A DNA stretch of 64,000 nucleotides from Bacteroidetes bacterium 41-46. Its GTDB lineage: Bacteria; Bacteroidota; Bacteroidia; Bacteroidales; UBA932. The DNA lies in contig MKTA01000033.1 of assembly GCA_001897515.1 (NCBI GenBank), forward strand, positions 1 through 64,000, given 5' to 3'. Positions 7,009 to 13,667 of the stretch are shown here, piece after piece (the first letter of the stretch is position 1; each line of letters begins with the position of its first letter). A program made the translations under genes and the position numbers. The notes under the pieces are model-generated. The model was not told the DNA's origin and made no database searches. It saw only the letters and a list, made by a program, of their open reading frames with translations.

Positions 7009-8928
7009 TTAAGATATGTTAAGCGATTTGCAATATTTATTAACTACAAGGTTGATGATTTGACAATTCATCGGGGTAATCTCAACTACTGACTCTCTGT
7101 TGTCAATGAAGATAGGAGCCGCTATGCCTATATGGTTTTGTAATGCTCTGATAATGTCTAGTCCTGCGTTGATACGCATTGCATTGTTTAAGGACTGGAA
7201 AGGGACCCCATTTACCATCGCCTGACAGGTAGGTGTCTCTCCTCCGTTAATTTGCTTGTTGAATAACTTGAATTTGACAAACTCAAACTTTGACGACACC
7301 GCGCTTTCAACAGCTTCCATCATCAGTTTAGAGTACTCAAGAAGCAATTGTTCTTCTCCTTCGTGGCCTGACAATTCCTGATTGATCGCTTTCTCCTGCT
7401 CTTCAAGCTCCCTTATTCTCGCCTTATATTTCACAATCAGATCTTTGTCTTGAAGGGTTTTATTCAGGGCCTTAATCTCTTTTATTGTTTCGTCAAGTTG
7501 ATTTTTAAGGATATTCTGTTCTGTTGTGTCAAAAGCATCCTCTTGCTTTGCTGATAGCAATTCAACTTCTTCATGCAAGTCAGAGTATCTCTTGTCAGGC
7601 GCGTAAACGAATGTGGGCTGCACCGGTTTTGAGGAAGCGGTTCCCTCAATGATAGGCATCTCATTTATCAATTTTTCTACCTCGTCCAGCCTAGCCTTCA
7701 TGCTGTTTTTCTCTTTTTCAAGGGTCTGTCCCTGCTGTGTTATGGCCTCTAGTTTGTCCGCTTTGGCTTTTCTAAACTTCTCCGACACTTCGCTCTGAAT
7801 CGCAACGATCTTGTCAGGGGAGTATTCCGCTCCGCAATATTGACATGAGTAGCTTGCAGGATCTGTAACAAGCTTCTCGGCGTTAACAGTGTACCACTCT
7901 TTTACCTTCTCGTCAATCTCAGCTTGTTTTTTCCCAATCTTTGATTCCAATTCTTTTTTCTCGCTATTGAGCCTTGCCAGGTTGCCGGCTACCTTCTGCC
8001 TCTCCCCCTCTTCTTTATTCCATTTCTCTAAGTCTTGGTAATAAGACTTCATGGCATCGTTTTTGGCCATGGCAACAAGCTCAGCCATCTGTTGCTTGAG
8101 CTCCAATACCCTGTTAGACCTTTTCATTATTGCCTCATTCCTAGCGTCCATCTGGCTACTGAAAGAGGACAATAATTTTGTAATTGTGTCAACATTGTCC
8201 TGTTTTTCTTTTACAAGTTGCTCCACACTGACCCAGTCTTGTTCAGCGGGCATCATGCGCTGTACCTCTTCAATAGCAGGACTGATTTTTTCTAGGGTCT
8301 CTTTACATTTGCTGATTTTGCTTCTTAGCATTTCACGATACCTCTTCTCCTCCATATCGCCCATTCTCTCTAGTAGGTCCAAGTAGCTATTCTTGCCTAT
8401 TAGCACTAATCTAGGGTCAACACCCCCGGCCATATCAATGAGCACGCTTCTTTGTTTTTCCCAAGGAAGAGAATTAAAGGCTAGTGGATTAGTCAACAGC
8501 TTGAATTGAGATTCAAGACACATATCGCTGACAAACTTTTCATATTCCGCCTGAGACACTGTAATTGTGTTGATTGAGTAGGTTGTTGAGTGACCATCCA
8601 TAACCAATTCCTCTTTTCCGCGAGGTTTCTTCCAATTTTCCGCATAGGACCTGCATAAGACAACCTCCTTTCCGTCTACGTCAATCAGACCCTTCACTTC
8701 ATGTGTGAGTCTGTGTATTGGTTCGTTGTTTTCATCAAGTGTTTTGATGTCAAAAACAGAATCTCCGGCTGAGTTTTTGCCGAATAGTAGCCAGGTAAAG
8801 GCGTCAAATACCCTTGTCTTACCGGTTCCGTTATCTCCCTCAATAGTAGTGTGCTCATTGAAGTTGATACTCATTGTTCCTCCTTTGAAATTCAATAATT
8901 CAAGTGATCGTAGTTTGATTTGTTTCAT
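7009..8928 (-). CDS. SbcC/Rad50-like AAA ATPase with CXXC hook
   Basis: This 639-residue protein carries a Walker A motif GDNGTGKT at residues 31-38, coiled-coil stretches (about 190-345 and 375-560), a C-Q-Y-C hook at 362-365 and a C-terminal Walker B-like IFIDNRE near 610. This is the SbcC/Rad50 layout, shortened relative to bacterial SbcC (about 1000 residues). No SbcD-type phosphoesterase is next to it. Its only nuclease-like neighbour is the MBL-fold protein. It ends 2 bases before recT, so the two are likely coupled. Confidence 0.88.
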   Translation of the reverse strand: MKQIKLRSLELLNFKGGTMSINFNEHTTIEGDNGTGKTRVFDAFTWLLFGKNSAGDSVFDIKTLDENNEPIHRLTHEVKGLIDVDGKEVVLCRSYAENWKKPRGKEELVMDGHSTTYSINTITVSQAEYEKFVSDMCLESQFKLLTNPLAFNSLPWEKQRSVLIDMAGGVDPRLVLIGKNSYLDLLERMGDMEEKRYREMLRSKISKCKETLEKISPAIEEVQRMMPAEQDWVSVEQLVKEKQDNVDTITKLLSSFSSQMDARNEAIMKRSNRVLELKQQMAELVAMAKNDAMKSYYQDLEKWNKEEGERQKVAGNLARLNSEKKELESKIGKKQAEIDEKVKEWYTVNAEKLVTDPASYSCQYCGAEYSPDKIVAIQSEVSEKFRKAKADKLEAITQQGQTLEKEKNSMKARLDEVEKLINEMPIIEGTASSKPVQPTFVYAPDKRYSDLHEEVELLSAKQEDAFDTTEQNILKNQLDETIKEIKALNKTLQDKDLIVKYKARIRELEEQEKAINQELSGHEGEEQLLLEYSKLMMEAVESAVSSKFEFVKFKLFNKQINGGETPTCQAMVNGVPFQSLNNAMRINAGLDIIRALQNHIGIAAPIFIDNRESVVEITPMNCQIINLVVNKYCKSLNIS

Positions 8929-9023
8929 AATTGCTATATTTGTGTCGTTCTGTGTTCGCAGTTAGTTCTGTGTTCATAGTTGTGTTAAAAGGGCTGCTTG
9001 TCGTGTACTTGCGGCCCTTGTGT

Positions 9024-9302
9024 TTACACCCTTTGTCTTTCAAAAATTGTCATAGATGGGAGGATGTATACTTCTGTTGTCTTGGCCCTGATGAGGTCTT
9101 TAATCATTGCGTCAATGCTCTCCCCTTTGCCGAAGTAAACTCTATCCTTCAGAGCCACTGAGCATCCATACTGCCGTGACATAGGGTAGAATGTAAACAT
9201 GAGTAATCTGATCTCTACTCCTATGTTGTCTTCTATTGCGCTGATCACATCGCCTCTCATCTCCACAAGAGCCTCCTGTTGTTTAAGTGTAAGTTCTGTC
9301 AT
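9024..9302 (-). CDS. small phage protein, unknown function
   Basis: This 92-residue protein begins MTELTLKQQEALVEMRGDVI and continues with mixed beta strands (IRLLMFTFYPMS, YGCSVALKDRVYFGKG). It is encoded between the antirepressor and the SbcC-like ATPase with 2 bases to its upstream neighbour. It may start the recombination transcript segment. No family recognised. Confidence 0.6.
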   Translation of the reverse strand: MTELTLKQQEALVEMRGDVISAIEDNIGVEIRLLMFTFYPMSRQYGCSVALKDRVYFGKGESIDAMIKDLIRAKTTEVYILPSMTIFERQRV

Positions 9303-9304
9303 GA

Positions 9305-10108
9305 TTATGCAGTTTGATGTTGTTTTCTTTTGAGAAACTTATTGACAAAATAGATTTGTCCTTTCCCTGTCACCTTTGTTGTTGTTGTGACAAGGGTCGT
9401 TCCATCCGGCTTTGTAATAGAGGTCTTCTTTATTTCAAATAGACCTAGCTCCATTGCCTGTTGAGTTGGGGTATTGTAGTAGTCTCCCTTTCTGCATAGA
9501 TAACCGGTATTGCGAAGCTCTGTGAAGAGCCTGTTCTGTCCTATCTCAATTCCGTTTTGTTTTAAGATCTTGGCGAGCTCGCCAATCAGAATAGATCTCT
9601 GCGAGGTCTCAACCGCCCTGGCAAATAGCACTCTTGGAGCCTGATGCTGAATAGTAGCATTAAGAGATTCGTTGACTTTAGAGATACGCTCTCTCTCTGC
9701 TCTCTCGTTTTTCAACTCGGTTGCTATTTTAATGAGGAGGTCAGGGTTGTCAAGAAGTTCGCTTGTTGCATACATCCCATGTTTACGGATTGCCGGGAGA
9801 ACCTCAGATGTTACCCACTTTTTAAACTCTCTTGCAGATGGCAACTTGGAGCCAAACACCAGTGCGTATAAACCACTCTCATTAATTAGTGTGGTCTCTT
9901 GTTCTCTTCCTAATTTATCTATGATACCCTGTTTTAGGGTATCATCCGGATCAACATGTTGTGATAGGGCATTCTCAGGCTTAGAGTACCCTAGTACTGT
10001 AGCTACATCCCTACCAACAAAATATGGCGTGTTATTAATCTGAGTTGTTCTTATCTCCCCTAGGGTGGGGTTTAAGAAAATCTGAATTGATGGAAATTGT
10101 GTATTCAT
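9305..10108 (-). CDS. phage antirepressor, BRO-N plus KilAC domains
   Basis: This 267-residue protein has an N-terminal BRO-N domain (residues about 10-115; PYFVGRDVATVLGYSKPENA, LINESGLYALVFGSK, EFKKWVTSEVLPAIRKHG) and a C-terminal KilAC/ANT domain (about 140-260; LIGELAKILKQNGIEIGQNR, LCRKGDYYNTPTQQAMELGL). Such proteins typically counter phage repressors. It sits just downstream of the two small regulators at the head of the leftward operon. Confidence 0.93.
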   Translation of the reverse strand: MNTQFPSIQIFLNPTLGEIRTTQINNTPYFVGRDVATVLGYSKPENALSQHVDPDDTLKQGIIDKLGREQETTLINESGLYALVFGSKLPSAREFKKWVTSEVLPAIRKHGMYATSELLDNPDLLIKIATELKNERAERERISKVNESLNATIQHQAPRVLFARAVETSQRSILIGELAKILKQNGIEIGQNRLFTELRNTGYLCRKGDYYNTPTQQAMELGLFEIKKTSITKPDGTTLVTTTTKVTGKGQIYFVNKFLKRKQHQTA

Positions 10109-10221
10109 ATAGTTGTGTGTTTAGTGTTTTCAAAATTGCCCGTATTTCCGGGCTGTCAGCGATTCGCAAGAATGGCTTTGAATAACTTTACGCTGAGTCG
10201 CCACTCTGTTGCAAAGAGATA

Positions 10222-10548
10222 TCATGTACCCCGAGGCCCCTTTGTCAACTTATTCCTGCGCGTACCCTTCGCCCCGCTTGGCGAAACGTTCATATGCTCA
10301 GCAACCCCGAGGGATAGTTTTACTAAGTCTTCTCTTGAATAGTATATTGTTGAGCTCTTTCCTTTCTTTTTATTAGTTGCCTTCAGAAGCCCTTTATCAG
10401 CCCACTCTTCAACCTGCGTCCTGGTGTATATTTCACATGCTTGACTCTTGTTAATAACAGGAGAAACAAGCCCCACTTCTGCCAGGGCTATCTTTGTGGC
10501 TTCTTTTTGCAGCTTGTATATTGCAGATAGGAGTTCGCTGTTGTCCAT
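10222..10548 (-). CDS. small helix-turn-helix-like phage regulator
   Basis: This 108-residue protein has KSQACEIYTRTQVEEWADKGLLKATN, then IYYSREDLVKLS. This resembles the MerR/excisionase-like winged helix found in small Bacteroidales mobile-element regulators (rxxVexWikeGLl...ysr.dL). The C-terminus is very basic (GAKGTRRNKLTKGPRGT), consistent with DNA binding. A role in early control or excision is an inference from position near the immunity switch. Confidence 0.65.
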   Translation of the reverse strand: MDNSELLSAIYKLQKEATKIALAEVGLVSPVINKSQACEIYTRTQVEEWADKGLLKATNKKKGKSSTIYYSREDLVKLSLGVAEHMNVSPSGAKGTRRNKLTKGPRGT

Positions 10549-10550
10549 GG

Positions 10551-10751
10551 TTACGCCTCCGTTCTTTGAATCTTTATATAGTCAGGGCATCCTTTTTCAG
10601 TAAGCATAAACGCATATCCATCTTTCTTTAATCTTGATACGGTATTTTTGACTGTTGAGGCCTTGTACTGCGCATTTTTTATAATATGCCACTCTCCAAC
10701 TGGTAGAGTCCTAAGCTTCTCACTAAGAGATTTTGCTTTTTTAATGCTCAT
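10551..10751 (-). CDS. small winged-helix-like phage protein
   Basis: This 66-residue protein contains KNAQYKASTVKNTVSRLKKD followed by GYAFMLTEKG. That is a helix-turn-helix followed by a beta wing, of the kind that samples sequence-specific DNA. It is the first gene of the leftward early operon, directly facing the divergent immunity gene at 10921. It could be a Cro-like protein. The assignment rests on the fold pattern only. Confidence 0.6.
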   Translation of the reverse strand: MSIKKAKSLSEKLRTLPVGEWHIIKNAQYKASTVKNTVSRLKKDGYAFMLTEKGCPDYIKIQRTEA

Positions 10752-10920
10752 ATGTTAATTTTTTAGTATAGATTTGTCAATAAATATTATATACACACAT
10801 TGTGTGTCTATAATGGCAATATTTAACACAAATATATGCTAAAATTTAACACGATGTATACAATATTGCAATAAATGACACATAATTTTTTGAAATATAC
10901 CCCAACATATTGATAATGAG
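10752..10920. promoter_or_regulatory. divergent phage control region with candidate operators
   Basis: This AT-rich region lies between the leftward early operon and the rightward immunity cluster. It contains a 15-base dyad, ACACACA-T-TGTGTGT at 10793-10807; two direct copies of ATTTAACAC at 10821-10829 and 10844-10852 (23 bases apart, about two helical turns); and a TATAAT at 10809-10814. The pattern is what a lysis/lysogeny switch would need. Which protein binds which element is unknown. Confidence 0.6.
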
Positions 10921-11292
10921 ATGATAAATTTTGATGCCTTACTGAAGAAAAAAGGAGTAACTAAGACTGAGGTTGCTCTTAGACTAGGTGTTGACAGAGC
11001 GAATCTGTATAGGACACTTGGTCGCTATCAGAAATTATTGACAGAGATTGATGATTTCTTGAAGAATCTAGGCACATCACTTAAGGACGAACTTTCTAGT
11101 GATGTAAGTAGTGCATACTTTCAGGGGGAGAGAGAAGAGAGATTGGTAGAAGAAAAGAATATTAATGACAACTATCAAAAACTTTACCTAGACGCCTTGT
11201 CTTTAGTACAAAAGCAGGCGGGTACTATTATTTCTCAGCAGGAGACAATTGAAAAACTTGTTGAAGTGTCAAAAAAAGCGAAGAGTGCATAG
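10921..11292 (+). CDS. helix-turn-helix phage repressor-like protein, candidate -1 frameshift product
   Basis: This 123-residue protein has an N-terminal helix-turn-helix (MINFDALLKKKGVTKTEVAL, then RLGVDRANLYRTLGRY) and a C-terminal coiled-coil region (residues about 70-120). It starts the rightward immunity cluster opposite the early operon, the usual place of a cI-type repressor. Near its end it has a run of seven A residues (11271-11277) in the phase A-AAA-AAA that suits -1 slippage. The -1 frame continues to 11393, giving a longer version (see next feature). Confidence 0.75.
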   Translation: MINFDALLKKKGVTKTEVALRLGVDRANLYRTLGRYQKLLTEIDDFLKNLGTSLKDELSSDVSSAYFQGEREERLVEEKNINDNYQKLYLDALSLVQKQAGTIISQQETIEKLVEVSKKAKSA

Positions 11293-11393
11293 CTTATGAG
11301 CCCCTGAAGCCGGAGTACATAGACGTCAATGTAATTAAATTCAACATCAGGGGCTCCACGCAGAGAAAAGATGAACTATTAAAGATTAAATGA
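11277..11393 (+). other. -1 frame extension of the repressor-like gene (no start codon of its own)
   Basis: In the -1 frame relative to the repressor, 38 codons run from 11277 to a TGA at 11391-11393. They include EPLKPEYIDVNVIKFNIRGS, which looks like real protein. The frame has an upstream stop and no ATG, GTG or TTG start. Its stop codon lies one base before the ATG of the next gene (11395), as in coupled genes. An inverted repeat, GAGCCCCTGA at 11298-11307 and TCAGGGGCTC at 11347-11356, follows the A7 run. Alternatively this is the relic of a gene that lost its start. Confidence 0.5.
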
Positions 11394-11394
11394 T

Positions 11395-11562
11395 ATGAAA
11401 AAAGATGTGTTTAAATGGACTTGTCTTGTAGTTGTTGTGCTCATGTTTGCAATATCGCTATATGTATATGTCAGACTAAACAGACACGAGCCCACGAACA
11501 CCATGGGCATAACGTTTGATAAATGGGAGGGGAAAAGCATTACTCCATACGGTAATTATTAA
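11395..11562 (+). CDS. small single-span membrane protein
   Basis: This 55-codon frame begins MKKDVFKW and continues with a hydrophobic helix (TCLVVVVLMFAISLYVYV, residues 9-26). A short polar outer region NRHEPTNTMGITFDKWEGKS follows. The topology is likely N-in with the C-terminus outside. It sits in the immunity cluster, where small membrane proteins often act in superinfection exclusion; that role is a guess. Confidence 0.6.
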   Translation: MKKDVFKWTCLVVVVLMFAISLYVYVRLNRHEPTNTMGITFDKWEGKSITPYGNY

Positions 11563-11569
11563 TAATGAT

Positions 11570-11896
11570 ATGATATCAATACCCTTTTTTGCAGTGGTCA
11601 CGCTGATAGCAACCCTGCTCGTTAAAACAAAATCAAAAAAAACAGCACGATTACTAGCTATCTTTATTCCGCTCTTTGCGCTTATTGCTCTCGTGTTACT
11701 CTCTGCTGCTGTTGTACCTGGTAATTATCAGGGATCGGCTGTCGGCGGAGGTCTTCTTGCTGCCGTTTTATCAGGAGTGATTATCAACTTTGTGCATCTG
11801 CGCAAGCTGGGAGAGAACCCATCATCAGTCCCGATTGTGATACTATCATTCTTGCTATTTATTAGTATTTTTTACTCACTTATGCAGCTAATATAA
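11570..11896 (+). CDS. small multi-span membrane protein
   Basis: I use ATG at 11570-11572 (MISIPFFAVVTLIATLLV) because the longer frame would need a TTG inside the preceding gene. The protein has 108 residues and about four hydrophobic segments. Only 7 bases separate it from the upstream membrane-protein gene. It lies in the lysogeny-side operon and is a candidate for a superinfection-exclusion or lysogenic-conversion protein. No family recognised. Confidence 0.6.
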   Translation: MISIPFFAVVTLIATLLVKTKSKKTARLLAIFIPLFALIALVLLSAAVVPGNYQGSAVGGGLLAAVLSGVIINFVHLRKLGENPSSVPIVILSFLLFISIFYSLMQLI

Positions 11897-11915
11897 ATTG
11901 ACGACAGTCAAGACA

Positions 11916-12167
11916 ATGAATAGTATCAATCAGAGGATTGGATTCGTGGTAAAATATTCAGGCAGAACTATTAAGGAATTCGCAAGGGTAGCCGATATTC
12001 CTTATGCTAGTTTATACGCTTGTATTAATGACATACGGCCGGCTAATCTGGAAATGGTGCAGAAAATTATTGTTTTTCTTCCGGAGATTGAGGAACGGTG
12101 GCTTCTGATAGGGGAGGGGGAGATGCTTTCTCCAAAGACGATTGCAGCTCAGAAAAGAAGTGATTAA
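11916..12167 (+). CDS. XRE-like repressor protein
   Basis: I use ATG at 11916-11918 (MNSINQRIGFVVKYSGRTIK), giving 83 residues. The pattern fits the helix-turn-helix domain common in Bacteroidales phages: SGRTIKEFARVADIPYASLY, INDIRPANLEMVQKI, then PEIEERWLLIGEGEML. The W-L-L-x-G-E-G-E-M signature is characteristic. The last 101 bases overlap the 3' end of the opposing integrase gene, so the two mRNAs are antisense to each other there. Confidence 0.75.
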   Translation: MNSINQRIGFVVKYSGRTIKEFARVADIPYASLYACINDIRPANLEMVQKIIVFLPEIEERWLLIGEGEMLSPKTIAAQKRSD

Positions 12168-13401
12168 TAACTTTTCTATTTGCATGATCAACCCGGGTGT
12201 AGCTCGGTCTGATGTATATATCAGTTGTCCTCATCGCTCTGTTTTGTTCAATATGATTTAGGGCAAGGTTAATATCATCTTTGTCAACCTCGCACTTATT
12301 TCTCGCTATTGTCGCCCACGAGTGACGTGCAGAATAGTATGTAATACGGTTGATGCCAGCTTTCTCGCACAGACCCTTAAGCCCTGTTGAGATGGCGTGA
12401 TTGAAATTACCGGGCGTGCGGTATCTATTAGAGAAGCGCAAGAGCATACTTGAGGATTTATCAGCAAGGTATTTTTTCATAATTACCATTGCTTCCGGTT
12501 CAATCAGTATAGATGTGCGCCCCTTATCCTCCCTCCTGTCTTTTACTTTTTTTCGGTTATAAACAAGCCTCCCGGACTTGATGCTGTTGGAGGTGAGGTA
12601 GTATAAGTCCACAGAATTAATTCCTATCAAGAAAAATGACAAAAAGTACACATCAAGGGCCAGTCGCTCTCTACCTGATAGGCTATCATAATTGTCATAC
12701 TGCCGGTATAGCGGAATAATGTCTTCTGCATAGAGCCCCCGGTGATCTGTTAGGGGCTGTTTTAATTTGTACTTCCGGAACGGATAGTTCTTAATAACTA
12801 TATCGCCGTCGTCTTCTTTATTATATTCCTCTATTGCTGCGTTGAATGTTGTACGAAGCTCTTTAAGCATATTGTACTGACTGGTTTCGTTCAGTCCTTG
12901 CAGCTCTAGATATTCTTGATATTTTTTCAGGAATCGTGGTCTAATCTCGTTGGAAAACAATATAGGTCGCTCAATGAATTTAATGAGGGAGTTTTTAAGG
13001 GTTTTTGCATTCGCGGACATCCCTGTTTTGCCTTTTGCTTTGAGTTCAGAAATTCGCATCTCAAGAAAATCAATCAGGTTGATGCCTGTTGCAGAGCGTT
13101 TGTTCTTCCGTATCTCAAGCATAACAGCTTCTCTTACCTCCCTAGCAGAGAGGCTATCAAGAGCAAGGGTGTTCATCGCATCCTCTACCTTCTTGAGATA
13201 GTCATCCGCTCTCCTATACAACCTTCTATCACTAATCCCCAGGACAGAGCTGTCCTTCTGTATCGTCAATTCCCAGTTGTTGGCTGATATTTCAGTATCC
13301 ATGTAGGCGTGTTTGCCGTTGTTGAAGATTCTTATCTGAACAGGGTAGGACCCGTCAGCTCTTCTGTTTTTTTCAAGAATAACTATTGATGCTTTTGCCA
13401 T
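12067..13401 (-). CDS. int: tyrosine site-specific integrase
   Basis: This 444-residue integrase of the Bacteroidetes type has an N-terminal arm-binding region, a SAM-like core-binding domain (residues about 100-215) and a catalytic domain ending ARHSWATIARN and TTDIYI (H-x-x-R box and the nucleophilic Tyr in DIY). It lies beside a tRNA-Gly gene, pointing away from it, which marks this end as an integration junction. The tail after the catalytic Tyr (residues about 415-444) is Ser/Pro-rich and overlaps the opposing XRE-like gene. Confidence 0.95.
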   Translation of the reverse strand: MAKASIVILEKNRRADGSYPVQIRIFNNGKHAYMDTEISANNWELTIQKDSSVLGISDRRLYRRADDYLKKVEDAMNTLALDSLSAREVREAVMLEIRKNKRSATGINLIDFLEMRISELKAKGKTGMSANAKTLKNSLIKFIERPILFSNEIRPRFLKKYQEYLELQGLNETSQYNMLKELRTTFNAAIEEYNKEDDGDIVIKNYPFRKYKLKQPLTDHRGLYAEDIIPLYRQYDNYDSLSGRERLALDVYFLSFFLIGINSVDLYYLTSNSIKSGRLVYNRKKVKDRREDKGRTSILIEPEAMVIMKKYLADKSSSMLLRFSNRYRTPGNFNHAISTGLKGLCEKAGINRITYYSARHSWATIARNKCEVDKDDINLALNHIEQNRAMRTTDIYIRPSYTRVDHANRKVINHFFSELQSSLEKASPPPLSEATVPQSPEEKQ

Positions 13402-13412
13402 AATCTAGATTC

Positions 13413-13433
13413 TTGGTACAACTTTGGTACAAC
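13413..13433. repeat. two direct copies of TTGGTACAAC upstream of int
   Basis: TTGGTACAAC occurs at 13413-13422 and again at 13424-13433, exactly 11 bases apart (one helical turn). They lie 12-32 bases before the integrase start and near the palindrome CAAATATATTTG at 13451-13462. They may be integrase arm-type sites or an operator for int. This is an inference from position. Confidence 0.45.
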
Positions 13434-13486
13434 TCTCATGCAAATATAAGCAAATATATTTGTTTATATGTGTTATTTTTTGATAC

Positions 13487-13528
13487 AAAAAAAGCACTCA
13501 TAAGATTAGTGAATTCTTATAAGTGCTT
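13487..13528 (-). terminator. intrinsic terminator for the leftward tRNA-Gly transcript
   Basis: AAGCACT..ATAAGA at 13492-13506 pairs with the reversed arm ending AAGTGCTT at 13528, with one mismatch in the stem. On the leftward strand seven T residues follow (13493 down to 13487). It sits 23 bases past the 3' end of the tRNA. Confidence 0.7.
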
Positions 13529-13550
13529 GTAATTAAGGGGTTATGTTTTG

Positions 13551-13623
13551 AGCGGTAAATGGGGCTTGAACCCACGACCCTCAGCTTGGGAAGCTGATGC
13601 TCTACCGACTGAGCTACTACCGC
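13551..13623 (-). tRNA. tRNA-Gly (anticodon CCC)
   Basis: A complete 73-base cloverleaf is visible. It has a 7-bp acceptor stem GCGGTAG/TTACCGC with one G-U pair, a D-stem GCTC/GAGC, an anticodon stem TCAGC/GCTGA around loop TTCCCAA, and a T-loop TTCAAGC. The discriminator is U, as usual in tRNA-Gly, and CCA is not encoded. Its 3' end faces the integrase gene, so it is the likely attachment target. The tRNA stays intact after integration. Confidence 0.93.
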
Positions 13624-13634
13624 ATAATATGATG

Positions 13635-13667
13635 CAAATATAAATATTTTATTGCTTGATCAGCAAA
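13635..13667 (-). promoter_or_regulatory. Bacteroidetes-type promoter for tRNA-Gly
   Basis: On the leftward strand TTTG at 13667-13664 is followed after 21 bases by TATATTTG (13642-13635), which lies 11 bases before the tRNA 5' end. The -33 box lies in the final codons of the upstream carboxypeptidase gene. Confidence 0.65.

Noticed and set aside
10138-10153. Hairpin CCCG/CGGG upstream of the antirepressor gene as a terminator
   Set aside because: The stem is only 5 bp and no T-tract follows on the leftward strand.
10118-10213. A 31-codon leftward frame (MISLCNRVATQRK) before the antirepressor
   Set aside because: It shows no protein-like pattern and no ribosome-binding or promoter context; left out as noise.
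11516-11569. TTG start for the second immunity membrane protein
   Set aside because: It would overlap the preceding gene by 47 bases and add a polar leader; ATG at 11570 begins directly with the hydrophobic segment.
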